From the NCBI RefSeq assembly GCF_031585635.1, contig NZ_CP134196.1:2852001-2916000 (forward strand): DNA of 64,000 nt. Direction: 5' to 3'. Within the stretch, counting starts at the first letter, position 1. The number at the start of each line of letters is the position of its first letter. Origin of the DNA: Paraburkholderia sp. FT54 (GTDB lineage: Bacteria > Pseudomonadota > Gammaproteobacteria > Burkholderiales > Burkholderiaceae). The notes beneath the pieces were generated by a model, which saw nothing but the letters and a program-made list of their open reading frames with translations, was not told the DNA's origin and did no database searches. Shown here one piece after another: positions 28,674 through 37,567 of this stretch. Made by a program: the position numbers and the translations under genes.

Positions 28674-28728
28674 CACCGCTCCTCTTCTTTCAAGCTTGAT
28701 AGTGACTAATCTCAAAATTAGTCCATTA

Positions 28729-28760
28729 AAAAGGCGTTTGCCGCAACAAACGCCTTTTTC
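28729..28760 (-). terminator. Strong terminator/attenuator between major pilin and chaperone
   Basis: A perfect 13-bp stem (AAAAAGGCGTTTG / CAAACGCCTTTTT) with a six-base loop, starting seven bases after the pilin stop on the minus strand and ending in a T run. It should stop most transcripts after the pilin, allowing excess pilin over chaperone and usher. Confidence 0.9.
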
Positions 28761-28766
28761 TACTAC

Positions 28767-29336
28767 TTATTGATATTGCATCGTGTATTGAATCGACGAC
28801 GTCACCGCGCCCGCCTGAGCCTTGCCGGTCGCATAGTACTGTGCGAAGTAGTTCACCGTCGCGTTGCCCGCGGCAATCGGCGCGCCGTTGGTGGCGACGT
28901 CGTTGTTGCTGCCGCTAAGAATGTTGATCGGTTGCAAATTCGCGTTCAGCAAGCGGATTTCGACGTTTTGCGCAGGCGCTGCCACCGACTGATTCACCAG
29001 GTAACCGTTCGACTGATCGACCGTCGAACCGTTTTCGAAGCGTGCGACTGCCTTGGTTGCCGCGCCAGAGCAGCCAGTCAACTGCATCTGGATGGCGCCG
29101 GAGTTGGTCGTGCCGGCGGTCGCGCCTGCCGATGCCAATGCGCCAGCGGGAACCGGCGGCAGCGTGACGGCGATGTCGGCCGGGCTGCCGGAGGTCACGC
29201 CGTTGATCGAGCAAGTCGTGTCGGAGACGCTGCCGGTGAACGTAATGGTGCCGTCCGCGGCGTGGGCCTTCACCGACAACAGGGCGACTACGCCGATGGC
29301 GGTCACGACGAGTGCGGAAATCATGCGTTGTTTCAT
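28767..29336 (-). CDS. Major fimbrial subunit (type 1 pilin family)
   Basis: A 189-residue exported pilin. The signal peptide (MISALVVTAIGVVALLSVKA-like hydrophobic run) ends at HAADG. The mature part shows the FimA pattern: GTITFTGSVSDTTCSINGVT at the N-terminal donor strand with the first Cys, MQLTGCSG with the second, and the C-terminal beta strand SSIQYTMQYQ with the penultimate aromatic residue. The ATG at 29336 has AGGAG six bases upstream. First gene of the pilus operon. Confidence 0.93.
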   Translation of the reverse strand: MKQRMISALVVTAIGVVALLSVKAHAADGTITFTGSVSDTTCSINGVTSGSPADIAVTLPPVPAGALASAGATAGTTNSGAIQMQLTGCSGAATKAVARFENGSTVDQSNGYLVNQSVAAPAQNVEIRLLNANLQPINILSGSNNDVATNGAPIAAGNATVNYFAQYYATGKAQAGAVTSSIQYTMQYQ

Positions 29337-29769
29337 TTCATGCTCCTGAGATTCAATCAATTAGATGGTTTCGAATTCAGCGGCCACTTCGTATCTTCAC
29401 GTCGAACCGCCCAGGTTATCGCTGCTTTCGCTTGACTTCGTCTTGGCATCCACCGAAGCGTTGATCACCATGAATAGAATCTTAAAAAAGCACGGCCCGG
29501 CAGTCGTTCAGACCAGTCTTAAATTAATGAGATAACAGTAAGAGCACGACGCGGCCACTTTGCCGCCTCTGGTATAGCTTTGCGGGATTCAACAGGACTT
29601 TTTGCGACGGGCGGACGCTGTGGATTAAGAACACTCCTAGACTTCACCGGCAGGCGCGCACCGAGCCGCATGGCGAGCAGAATTCCGATCGGCCTCGAAC
29701 TTCGGTCCAAAGCAAAAGACCCGCCGCATCGTTGCCGATGCGACGGGTTTTCTCGTCGTACTCCCGCGG
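29337..29769. other. Intergenic region upstream of the pilus operon
   Basis: This 433-bp stretch contains no gene I can support. It should hold the pilin promoter, though I see no convincing -35/-10 pair and no inverted repeats typical of an invertible phase-variation element. At 29714-29757 an imperfect hairpin (ACCCGCCGCATCG / CGATGCGACGGGT with one mismatch) with T-rich flanks is a probable terminator for the adjacent minus-strand MFS gene. A T-rich patch near 29480-29500 (minus strand CTTTTTTAAGATTC) is AT-rich for this genome. Confidence 0.5.
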
Positions 29770-31152
29770 TTACGCGCCGCTGGCTTCGTTCAGTGTCAGA
29801 TGCCTGGTTTCCGGCGCCCACGCGATCGACACCACCATGCCGACCAGCAACACGGCGGCGAGGACCATCATCGTGATGTGGAAACCCAGATGCACGATGC
29901 CGAGCGGCAGCAGAAACGTCCCGACCGCCGAGCCAAGACGGCTGCACGCAATCGCGAGCCCGACACCGCACGCACGCACCTCGGTCGGAAAACACTCTGG
30001 CGGAAACACGCCGACCAGATTCGAGAACGCCGACATGGTGAGCGTGAAAATCGCAAACGCGACGATCGTGCCGAGCGTTGCCGACTCCGGCAGCACACTC
30101 AAAGCAATCAGCGAAACGCACGTCACGGCGAACGAGCCGATCAGGAATACGCGACGCGGCAATTTGATGGTCAGCCAGATGCCGATCAGCGCGCCGAGCA
30201 CAAGGAATCCGTTCAGCAGAAAGTCCGCGCTCGAATCATTGTTCAAATGAATCGCCTTCAGAATGGTCGGCAAAAACGTATAAACGGCAAAATAAGGAAT
30301 GACGAGACATACGAAGAACGCGCAATTGAAGATCGTGCGGCGAATCAGATCCGGCTTGAACAGCCGGACGAAACCGCCCGTCGATTGCGCGTGCTCGTCG
30401 TCACCGCCATCCAGCGTGACGTTCGCGCCGAAGTGCTTCAGCACGATCGACTTCGCTTCCGCCGTGCGGCCTTTGCCATGCAGCCAGCGCGGCGACTCGG
30501 GGGTGCCCATGCGCAACACGAGTACGATCAACGCCGGCACACCCGCCGACGCCAGCAGCCAGCGCCATGCATCCGGCGAGGCCTCGGCGTAATGCATGCC
30601 GAGCACATTCGCCACCACGTAGCCGATCGTCCACACCACGCTGAACGACCCGAGCAAGGTGCCGCGATGTTTGCGCGGCGAGAATTCCGCGAGGATCGCA
30701 TGTCCCACCGCAAAATCGCCGCCCATGCCGAAGCCGATCAACACACGCAGCAAACACAGTTCGAGCGGCGAGCGCACATAGAACTGCGCGAACGCGGCCG
30801 CCGTGATGATCAGAAAGCTCAACAGAAAAATCTTCTGACGCCCGAGACGATCCGACAGCCAGCCAAACACCAGACTGCCGATGAAAATGCCCATCAACGC
30901 GGAACTGCCGATCATGCCCATCCAGAACGCGTCGAGCGGCATCTGCCGATTCAGCGACGCGAGCGCATAGCCGATCGTGCCGAGCGCGAAACCTTCAGTG
31001 AAGTGCGCGCCGAACGTCAACCCGGCGATCTTGACGTGAAAGGCGTTCAGCGGAACGTCGTCGAGAGGTATGGGGCCGTGCGCGGATGCCGCTGCCGCTG
31101 GCAAAGTGGGGGCGAGGCCGAGAGTGGCCGCCTGCATATCCTGATTGCTCAC
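29770..31152 (-). CDS. MFS transporter (AAHS/sugar-porter-like)
   Basis: A 460-residue twelve-helix major facilitator. Signature loops are GWLSDRLGRQKIFLLS between TM2 and TM3 (about 97-112), RVLIGFGMGGDFAVGHAILA in TM4 (about 137) and EFSPRKHRGTLLG (about 157). The C-terminal half has PPECFPTEVRACGVGLA (about 382), the SV2/organic-acid transporter pattern. GTG start with AAGGAG upstream. It lies upstream-facing next to aldehyde dehydrogenase and aldo/keto reductase genes on the same strand, so the substrate may be an aldehyde-yielding organic acid or alcohol, but this is inference. Confidence 0.9.
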   Translation of the reverse strand: MSNQDMQAATLGLAPTLPAAAASAHGPIPLDDVPLNAFHVKIAGLTFGAHFTEGFALGTIGYALASLNRQMPLDAFWMGMIGSSALMGIFIGSLVFGWLSDRLGRQKIFLLSFLIITAAAFAQFYVRSPLELCLLRVLIGFGMGGDFAVGHAILAEFSPRKHRGTLLGSFSVVWTIGYVVANVLGMHYAEASPDAWRWLLASAGVPALIVLVLRMGTPESPRWLHGKGRTAEAKSIVLKHFGANVTLDGGDDEHAQSTGGFVRLFKPDLIRRTIFNCAFFVCLVIPYFAVYTFLPTILKAIHLNNDSSADFLLNGFLVLGALIGIWLTIKLPRRVFLIGSFAVTCVSLIALSVLPESATLGTIVAFAIFTLTMSAFSNLVGVFPPECFPTEVRACGVGLAIACSRLGSAVGTFLLPLGIVHLGFHITMMVLAAVLLVGMVVSIAWAPETRHLTLNEASGA

Positions 31153-31275
31153 GCTGTCTCCTTCGTTAGTATGGATCGCCGGACGTGACAGGCATGTTGC
31201 CGGTCACGCCCGATTGCGTCGTCCGCCTGTGCGGCATACGTGTGCATGCCGCATGACGGACGCGCGGTGTGAAGA

Positions 31276-32715
31276 TCAGCGTCCGAGGCCGCCCATCATC
31301 ATGTACTTCAGTTCGGTGTATTCATCGAGCCCATACTTCGAGCCTTCGCGACCCAGCCCTGACTGCTTGACGCCGCCGAACGGCGCGACTTCCGTGGACA
31401 GAATCCCTTCGTTGATGCCGACCATGCCGCTTTCCAGCGCTTCGCCGACGCGCCATGCGCGGGCCAGATCGCGCGTGTAGAAATACGCCGATAGGCCGAA
31501 CGGCGTATCGTTGGCCGCGTCGATGGCTTCCGCTTCGCTCTTGAAGCGGAAGCACGCAGCCACCGGGCCGAAGGTTTCTTCCTCGGCGATCAGCATCGAA
31601 CTGGAGGCGTCAACCAGAACGGTCGGTTCATAGAAAGTGCCACCGAGTGTGTGCGGCCTGCCGCCGGTCAAGATCTTCGCGCCCTTTGCCAAGGCGTCGG
31701 CCACGTGCGTCTCGACCTTCTCGAGCGCAGCCCGATTGATCAGCGGACCCTGTTCGACCTCGCCTTGCAACGCGTTGCCCACGCGCATTTTGCGCACCGC
31801 TTGCGTCAGCGCCAACGTGAACGCTTCGTAGATGCCGTCCTGTACGTAGAAGCGGTTCACGCACACACACGTCTGCCCGGTGTTGCGGAATTTCGAAGCT
31901 ATCGCGCCTTGCACGGCGGCGTCGAGATCCGCGTCGTCGAATACGATGAAGGGCGCGTTGCCGCCGAGCTCGAGCGACAATTTTTTCAACGTGTCCGCCG
32001 ATTGCTTCGCCAGCAGCTTGCCGACGCGCGTCGAACCGGTGAACGACAGCTTGCGCACCACGTCGGATTCGGTGAGCGCGCCGCCGATCGCGACAGCATC
32101 GCCGGAAACGATATTGAACACGCCGGGCGGAATGCCCGCTTTCCCGGCCAGCACCGCCAAAGCGAACGCGGACAACGGCGTTTCTTCCGATGGCTTGAGC
32201 ACCATCGTGCAGCCGGCCGCGAGCGCGGGACCGGCCTTGCGCGTGATCATGGCAAGCGGAAAATTCCACGGCGTGATCGCCGCGACCACGCCGACCGGTT
32301 CGCGCGTCACAATGATCTTCGCGGTTGGATTCGGACTCGGGATCACGTCGCCGTAAGCGCGCTTCGCTTCTTCCGCGAACCATTCGAAGAAGCTGGCCGC
32401 ATAGCCGACTTCGCCGCGCGCCTCGGCAAGCGGCTTGCCTTGCTCCAGCGTCAGCAGTTCGGCGAGCGCGTCACGCTTCTCGAGCATCAACTCGCCCCAG
32501 CGTTTGACGCGCGCGCTGCGTTCCTTTGCGGTCAGCGAACGCCATGCGGGAAACGCGCGCTCGGCCGCCGCGATGGCCTGCGCGGTTTCCGCAGCGCCAC
32601 CTTTGGCCACTTGCGCGATCACCTCGCCGGTCGCGGGATTCAACACGGCGTACGTGTCGGCGCTTTCGTACCACTCGCCGCCAATGTAATGCCCGGTGCG
32701 GAGAAATTCGTTCAT
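31276..32715 (-). CDS. NAD(P)-dependent aldehyde dehydrogenase (succinate-semialdehyde dehydrogenase-like)
   Basis: A 479-residue aldehyde dehydrogenase close to the GabD group. The N-terminal motif WFAEEAKRAYGDVIPSP and the cofactor segment ITPWNFPLAMITRKAGPALA are typical. Catalytic residues are visible in LELGGNAPFIVFDDAD (Glu, about 255) and NTGQTCVCVNRFY (Cys, about 288). The C-terminus shows GVKQSGLGREGSKYGLDEY. The ATG overlaps the stop of the preceding aldo/keto reductase (ATGA), so the two are translationally coupled. Substrate is uncertain: GabD-like sequence suggests succinate semialdehyde, but glutarate semialdehyde or lactaldehyde are possible. Confidence 0.88.
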   Translation of the reverse strand: MNEFLRTGHYIGGEWYESADTYAVLNPATGEVIAQVAKGGAAETAQAIAAAERAFPAWRSLTAKERSARVKRWGELMLEKRDALAELLTLEQGKPLAEARGEVGYAASFFEWFAEEAKRAYGDVIPSPNPTAKIIVTREPVGVVAAITPWNFPLAMITRKAGPALAAGCTMVLKPSEETPLSAFALAVLAGKAGIPPGVFNIVSGDAVAIGGALTESDVVRKLSFTGSTRVGKLLAKQSADTLKKLSLELGGNAPFIVFDDADLDAAVQGAIASKFRNTGQTCVCVNRFYVQDGIYEAFTLALTQAVRKMRVGNALQGEVEQGPLINRAALEKVETHVADALAKGAKILTGGRPHTLGGTFYEPTVLVDASSSMLIAEEETFGPVAACFRFKSEAEAIDAANDTPFGLSAYFYTRDLARAWRVGEALESGMVGINEGILSTEVAPFGGVKQSGLGREGSKYGLDEYTELKYMMMGGLGR

Positions 32716-33749
32716 GCGGCCTTCTCCAGCGTGTCGACGAAGACGCCTTGCGCGAGCCGCGGTTCACGCGCGATTCGCTTGCCGGCGGTGTAGTCGTTGA
32801 TCAGATCGCACGGCGTGTAGTTGCGTTCGAGCTCGAACAGTTCATCCGCTGAGAGCGTCGTGCCGAGCGCGGCGAGCGCGCTGTCGAACTGCGCCGGCGT
32901 ATCCGCGCCGACCAGCATGCTCGCGACGCCACCGTGATTCAGCACCCACGCCTGCGCAATTTGCGCGGCGGAAACGCCACGCCGCGCGGCCACGCGCGCC
33001 ACCGACGCAGCGATCTCACACGAAGCCCTATCGCCGTACATTTGCGCGGTGAAGAAGTCGGTCTGATTGCGCGTCGAATTCGGATCGCACGTCAGCAGCC
33101 CGCGCGCCAGCGGACTGAACACGGACACGCCGACGCCCTGATCCTGGCAATACGGAATCATTTCGCGCTCTTCCTCGCGGTACGCCAGGTTCAACTGCAA
33201 TTGCATATTGATCGGCTTGTGCCAGCCATTGCGCTCGCAGACCTGCATGATCTTGGCGAACTGCCACGTGTACATGGTCGATACGCCGATATAGCGGGCC
33301 TTGCCGGCGCGCACGATATCGTTGAGCGCACCCATGGTTTCTTCCACCGGCGTATTCACGTCGAAGAAATGCAGCATGTAGATGTCGACGTAATCCATGC
33401 CGAGACGCGCGAGCGAGCCGTCAATGCCGTCCATGATGTGCTTGCGCGAATGACCGCCCGCGTTCTGATACGCGCCCATGTCATAACCGACCTTGGTCGT
33501 CACGACGATTTCCTCGCGGCGCGCAATACGCTTCAAAATGCGTCCCACCACTTCTTCGCCCACGCCGGTCGAATAAAAATCGGCGAGATCGATGAAGTTG
33601 ACGCCCGCTTCGAGCGCATGACGGACAATCGGCTCGCTTTGCGCTTCGTCGAAAATCCACGGTTTCCATTGCGGCGTGCCCATGTTCATCGTGCCGAGGC
33701 ACAGACGCGAAACCTTCAGGCCAGATTGGCCGAGGCGAATGTATTCCAT
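32712..33749 (-). CDS. Aldo/keto reductase
   Basis: A 345-residue AKR of the YajO/Tas-like type. Catalytic residues: Asp and Tyr in IDLADFYSTG (about 53-60), Lys in VVTTKVGYD (about 85) and His in YMLHFFDVN (about 127). NADPH-binding motifs appear in VFSPLARGLLTC and GASDTP-like VGADTPAQF. Ribosome site GGAG precedes the ATG. It is coupled to the aldehyde dehydrogenase and lies downstream of the formaldehyde-activating enzyme gene. The substrate is unknown. Confidence 0.9.
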   Translation of the reverse strand: MEYIRLGQSGLKVSRLCLGTMNMGTPQWKPWIFDEAQSEPIVRHALEAGVNFIDLADFYSTGVGEEVVGRILKRIARREEIVVTTKVGYDMGAYQNAGGHSRKHIMDGIDGSLARLGMDYVDIYMLHFFDVNTPVEETMGALNDIVRAGKARYIGVSTMYTWQFAKIMQVCERNGWHKPINMQLQLNLAYREEEREMIPYCQDQGVGVSVFSPLARGLLTCDPNSTRNQTDFFTAQMYGDRASCEIAASVARVAARRGVSAAQIAQAWVLNHGGVASMLVGADTPAQFDSALAALGTTLSADELFELERNYTPCDLINDYTAGKRIAREPRLAQGVFVDTLEKAA

Positions 33750-33836
33750 AGTGCGTGTCTCCTTCCTGATCGGATCCAGCAGCGCGGACGGTTGGCTGCG
33801 CGTTCCAGCACGCGCGCGGAACCGCGCTGCATGCCA

Positions 33837-34361
33837 TTAACGTTGCTTCGGCGTGTAGAACGGGTTCGATACGCCGCGCGCGGCGGCGAACACTTCATCG
33901 CGATGCGGCAGGCCCTTCATCGCCGCGAGGAGCGCGTTCTTGCACGCGCGGTAGTTGTTCTCGAAGACGGCGTCGAGGTCGTCGGTGGACGGATTGATCC
34001 AGTTCGCCGACACCACCACCCAATCGTTTTCCGCTTCGGGCGGCAGCGTGCCGTTCTCCAACGACTCGGCCACCGCCTTCGCTATGCCGGCTTGCGAGGC
34101 GCCCCACGTTGCGTTGCCGTGGAAGTCGCTGCCAATCGGCGCCTTGTTCACGTAGAGCGTGAGCGGCTTGGTCGGCACGCCCGGACGCGCGATGACGACG
34201 AACGGCGCGTGGCCCGCCGAAGGCGTCGCCAATGCGGTGGCGAAAGCCTGCCCTGCCGGACCGTTGCGCGGGCCGACCAGTACGTTGATGTGCGCGAGAT
34301 TGACGCCGGGGCCTTCGAATCCTTCGCCGATAAAGAGTTGTTTGTCCGTCGATGCGCTCAT
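33837..34361 (-). CDS. fae: Formaldehyde-activating enzyme
   Basis: The 174-residue enzyme condenses formaldehyde with tetrahydromethanopterin to methylene-H4MPT. The family core is clear: QLFIGEGFEGPGVNLAHINV with the catalytic histidine (about residue 22), then LVGPRNGPAGQAF, and VNKAPIGSDFHGNATWGASQ. An upstream in-frame ATG at 34454 has no ribosome site; ATG 34361 has GGAAAG upstream and starts at the family N-terminus. Burkholderia and Paraburkholderia species carry H4MPT pathway genes, but none of the others (mtdB, mch, fhc) is in this window. It lies upstream of and co-oriented with the aldo/keto reductase and aldehyde dehydrogenase. Confidence 0.9.
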   Translation of the reverse strand: MSASTDKQLFIGEGFEGPGVNLAHINVLVGPRNGPAGQAFATALATPSAGHAPFVVIARPGVPTKPLTLYVNKAPIGSDFHGNATWGASQAGIAKAVAESLENGTLPPEAENDWVVVSANWINPSTDDLDAVFENNYRACKNALLAAMKGLPHRDEVFAAARGVSNPFYTPKQR

Positions 34362-34506
34362 GGTCTTTCCGTCGAGGTTGAGTGGATAGCCGATTGTGAC
34401 GTTCGGTATCCGCGACCATGTATCGATGAGTTTTGATCCGGGGTATGAGTGCAACTCAACTCCGGGTTAGTCCGTAGCGCGTTGGCCTGCGCGTGTCGGG
34501 AAACGC

Positions 34507-34527
34507 AAAGGTGAGGGTTTTCGGGAC
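34507..34527 (+). repeat. Dispersed motif, copy 1
   Basis: AAAGGTGAGGGTTTTCGGGA, one mismatch to the copy at 34858. Part of a family with five recognisable copies in two intergenic regions of this window. Confidence 0.6.
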
Positions 34528-34857
34528 TCTCGCCGGCGCACCCTTGAATCGCAGCAAAAGGTGAGCGTGTCGTCTTTCGGTCGCACACCTGCACAGAGAA
34601 AGTCTGCAGCGCGTCGAACGCGACGGCCGCAACTGAAAGAGACTCGAGTGACGGCCGCAGCGATTCTTCGCAGAGCCTGGGAACGCCACGCCAGCAAAGG
34701 CTGGCGCGGGTTTCAAAGGAGGGAGGTCTGTGACGGAGGCTTGCGGCGGCAAGCTTGCCGCAAGGTGCGTGATTCAATAAAACCAGGCTTATCGAAGCAA
34801 CTCAGCCCGACGCGCGTCGCACAGCCGAGCCCACGACTTACGCGCCAGGTTCACGCG

Positions 34858-34878
34858 AAAGGTGAGCGTTTTCGGGAC
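34858..34878 (+). repeat. Dispersed motif, copy 2
   Basis: AAAGGTGAGCGTTTTCGGGA. Eighteen consecutive bases recur in reverse orientation at 61547-61565. Confidence 0.6.
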
Positions 34879-34974
34879 CTGCTTGACGGTGCGTAAAAAA
34901 CCGCAGGCGACATCACTTTAGACATTTAGACAATCCGGCGCACAACGCGCGGACACCTCACGCACTCACGCGGC

Positions 34975-35265
34975 TCAACCTTCGATCAGAAAGCGCTCGC
35001 GATTCTTTCCCGCGAGCCAGGCGGGCGAGCGGCCGCGGCCGCTCCAGGTCTCGCCGGTTTTCGGGTTGCGATATTTGGCGACCGGGACCGTTTTGCGGCC
35101 CACGGTGCGCTTGCTCGTAAATCCCAGTTCTTCAGCAGTCAGGTCGTATTCGGCCACCTTCTGCTTGATCTCGGCGATCGCCTGCGCAATTTCCTTCTCG
35201 CGGGCGGCCGCGACTTCCTTGTGGAGTTTTTCGAGCTGGGCAGTCAACTGCTTGTACGAGGCCAT
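34975..35265 (-). CDS. H-NS family nucleoid-associated protein
   Basis: A 96-residue H-NS/MvaT-type DNA-binding protein of the Burkholderia kind. The N-terminal coiled coil for oligomerisation (YKQLTAQLEKLHKEVAAARE) is followed by a linker and the AT-hook-like C-terminal domain KYRNPKTGETWSGRGRSPAW. The frame is open upstream, but the ATG at 35265 has GGAG nine bases before and begins at the usual MASYKQL. It probably silences AT-rich or horizontally acquired DNA. It is monocistronic. Confidence 0.95.
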   Translation of the reverse strand: MASYKQLTAQLEKLHKEVAAAREKEIAQAIAEIKQKVAEYDLTAEELGFTSKRTVGRKTVPVAKYRNPKTGETWSGRGRSPAWLAGKNRERFLIEG

Positions 35266-35403
35266 GACGGGTGCTCCGATCATTTTGACGAGAACTGAAG
35301 TGCGGACACTATCAGACGAATAAATTGCCGGATAGAGAGGCCCGACACCGCGAGCGGGTAACGCGCTTAAAAGACGCCGGCTCGGACGCCGCGACCGGTT
35401 CAC

Positions 35404-36603
35404 TCAATCGTCAATTGCATCGTACACGCGACGTTCGAAGTCCACTGCCATTGAGAACGGTTCGATGGAGCGCCTTTGAATCAGCATCAGACCGATCAGG
35501 TCTTCCACCGGATCGGCGAACCAGCTCGTGCCGTACGCGCCCGGCCAGCCGAACGAGCCCATCGAGCGATAGCCGAGCGACAGTTGCTGCGCCGGATCGT
35601 CGACGACGGACAAGCCGAGGCCGAACCCCTGGCCTGCCCACAGCACATGACCGAAGGCCGGCACACGACGTTGGTCGCGCGTCAGGAAATTGGAGCGCAT
35701 CAGATCGACTGAGCGATGCGACAGCAGACGCGTCGTGCCGACCCGTCCGCGGCCGAGCAGCAGTTGCGCGAATTGCAGATAGTCTTGCGCTGTCGAAACC
35801 AGGCCGCCGCCGCCGCTCTGGAATCGGTTCGGATTCGCCCACCGGCTCGATGACGGGTGATCCTCGACCACGCGCCGCCGCGTACCCTGTTCGACGCCAT
35901 AAGCCGTGGCCAGGCGGGCAAGTTGCGCGTCAGGCACCCAGAAAGCGGTATCGCGCATGCCGAGGGGCTCGAAAATCCGCGTCCGGAAAAACTCGCCGAG
36001 CGGCATGCCGCTGACGCGTTCGATCAGCACGCCGAGCACGTCGGTCGCGATGCCGTAGTGCCAGCGTGAGCCTGGCTGAAACATCAGCGGCAAACCCGCA
36101 ATGCGGGCGAGCCAGGCGTCGCCATCCATGCGCGCTTCGAAACCGTTGAAAGCGGCTGCATAAGCCTCGGCCAGCGGCCCGGTCGCGGTGAAGTGATACG
36201 CGAAGCCGGCGCGGTGCGTCAGCAGATCCAGTACGGTGAGCGACGCTCTGGCGGGGTCGGTTTCGTCGAGCGGGCCGGTGGGATCGCGCAGCACGCGCGG
36301 CGCGGACAGTTCCGGCAACCAGAGGGAAATTGGCGTGTCGAGGGCGAGCCGATCCTCTTCGATCAGCATCAGGATCGCGGCGCTGGTCACCGGCTTCGTC
36401 ATGGAGGCAATGCGGAACAGCGTGTCGCGCTCCATCGGCAACTGCGCCGCTTCATCGCGCAAGCCGAGCGGCTCGAAATAGCCGATCTCGCCGCGCCGCC
36501 ATACCATCGACACCACGCCCGCCACATCGCCGCGTTCCACATAGCCTTGCATGCCGTTGGTCAGCGCCGTCAGCCGAGACGCGGAAAATCCTGCTGGTTG
36601 CAT
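35404..36603 (-). CDS. Serine hydrolase of the class C beta-lactamase/EstB family
   Basis: A 399-residue serine hydrolase related to EstB esterases and class C beta-lactamases. The nucleophile motif SxxK is in RIASMTKPVTSAAILMLIEE (Ser about 66). The second motif tyrosine is in SRWHYGIATDVLGVLIERVS (about 180). The C-terminal region has GSFGWPGAYGTSWFADP in place of a lactamase KTG, as in EstB-like esterases. No signal peptide is present, pointing to a cytoplasmic esterase rather than an antibiotic resistance enzyme. Natural substrate unknown. Confidence 0.9.
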   Translation of the reverse strand: MQPAGFSASRLTALTNGMQGYVERGDVAGVVSMVWRRGEIGYFEPLGLRDEAAQLPMERDTLFRIASMTKPVTSAAILMLIEEDRLALDTPISLWLPELSAPRVLRDPTGPLDETDPARASLTVLDLLTHRAGFAYHFTATGPLAEAYAAAFNGFEARMDGDAWLARIAGLPLMFQPGSRWHYGIATDVLGVLIERVSGMPLGEFFRTRIFEPLGMRDTAFWVPDAQLARLATAYGVEQGTRRRVVEDHPSSSRWANPNRFQSGGGGLVSTAQDYLQFAQLLLGRGRVGTTRLLSHRSVDLMRSNFLTRDQRRVPAFGHVLWAGQGFGLGLSVVDDPAQQLSLGYRSMGSFGWPGAYGTSWFADPVEDLIGLMLIQRRSIEPFSMAVDFERRVYDAIDD

Positions 36604-36847
36604 GTTTGTCCTGAGTCAGTGGATGGGGACGGCGGCCCGCTGGCCCATGCCTCGCGAGCGCGTTCCATCCGCCGTCGGTGGACGAAATGCGCCTGCGCGC
36701 CGCAAGCGTGTTCGCTGCAGATGACGTGGCTTGCGTCAAGACAAGGCGCTACAGCCGGCCGCCGGCGTGGCCGTTACGTTCCCTTATTTTTGCAGAAAAC
36801 GTGCGCCGATCGAAGCGTACGTCACAGCCTTCCACCGCGGCGGGCGT

Positions 36848-37051
36848 TCAGGCTTTCTGCCGCTGCTCCAGCGCCGAGAGTGCGGCATTGAGCCGTTTGA
36901 CGCGGCTCGCCTGGGCTGGCACCAGGACGGCGCCGGAAACGGAGTCGATGCGATTTCGCCAATAGGACAGCGGGATGCGGTCTTCAGCGGAAATATGCGA
37001 GATTACGTGTTCAAGATGCTCGATATCTTTTTCGAGTTGGTGATGATTCAT
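36848..37051 (-). CDS. Small hypothetical protein
   Basis: This encodes 67 residues starting MNHHQLEKDIEHLEHVISHI, predicted helical and charged, with a short loop and a second helix (ASRVKRLNAALSALEQRQKA). The ATG at 37051 is preceded by GGGGAAA; an earlier start at 37117 lacks one. There is no membrane segment. The function is unknown. Confidence 0.6.
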   Translation of the reverse strand: MNHHQLEKDIEHLEHVISHISAEDRIPLSYWRNRIDSVSGAVLVPAQASRVKRLNAALSALEQRQKA

Positions 37052-37567
37052 TGCTTTCCCCGGATTACTCGTTGAACTATTTTCAATGCGTAAATCGAAG
37101 CATGAAGCGTGCCGCAATTACTCCCGGTTTGTCTAAACGGAAAATCCTTCCTGCCACCTTTTAATCTCGACGACTGAACCGGCAAAACCTGCTTGCTGCC
37201 TGAATCTTGAGTCACTGACAAGAGAATACGGCGCCTGAACTTCGCGGTCCGTTAGGTGCCGCACTGACTTGGCAAAACGGCGGAAATCGCGGCGTTTTAA
37301 TTATGGCCGGCGACAAGAAAGATAATATGAAGCGCAGCATTAATATCCATTGCGCATGATAGACGTGGACAGAACCGGCATTAGACGCAGGTCTTTATGA
37401 CGGCCATACGCTTGTCGTGACGAGCTTGACGTGCCGCGCGAACCAAATTGACTGACGCGGATGAATTCGATGTGGCGATCGAGACGCCCGCCCTCGTTAT
37501 CGAGAGGCGGGCAGAAGGAAGGGTGTTTGACGCGTATGAGTCGCGCCGGCCCTGTGCCGGCGGCCCG
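37052..37567. other. Intergenic region, no gene seen
   Basis: I see no supported gene in these 516 bp. It is relatively AT-rich in the middle (about 37290-37350). A hairpin at 37486-37512 (GCCCGCC-CTCG / CGAG-A-GGCGGGC with a one-base bulge, TTAT loop) lies past the end of the minus-strand lipoprotein gene and could stabilise its 3' end, but lacks a clear U tract. Confidence 0.5.

Larger units (their letters stand above)
34362..34974. other. Repeat-rich intergenic region without a supported gene
   Basis: This 613-bp stretch has open frames on both strands, but they are Arg/Pro/Ser-rich and lack ribosome sites. It contains two good copies and one diverged copy of a ~20-bp motif (34507-34527, 34556-34580, 34858-34878). 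Hairpins are a 7-bp stem with AAAG loop at 34689-34706 and an 8-bp stem at 34740-34764. Minus-strand translations give PKTLTF-type stretches, a pattern also seen around the motif at 61.5 kb, which suggests a dispersed repeat rather than a gene. Confidence 0.6.

Noticed and set aside
29337..29560. Invertible phase-variation switch upstream of the pilin
   Set aside because: I found no pair of inverted repeats flanking a promoter and no recombinase gene nearby.
34507..34878. CRISPR array
   Set aside because: Three copies with irregular 30-300-base spacing and mismatches; no cas genes nearby.
35404..36603. Class C beta-lactamase resistance gene
   Set aside because: No signal peptide and no KTG motif; the sequence fits EstB-like esterases better.
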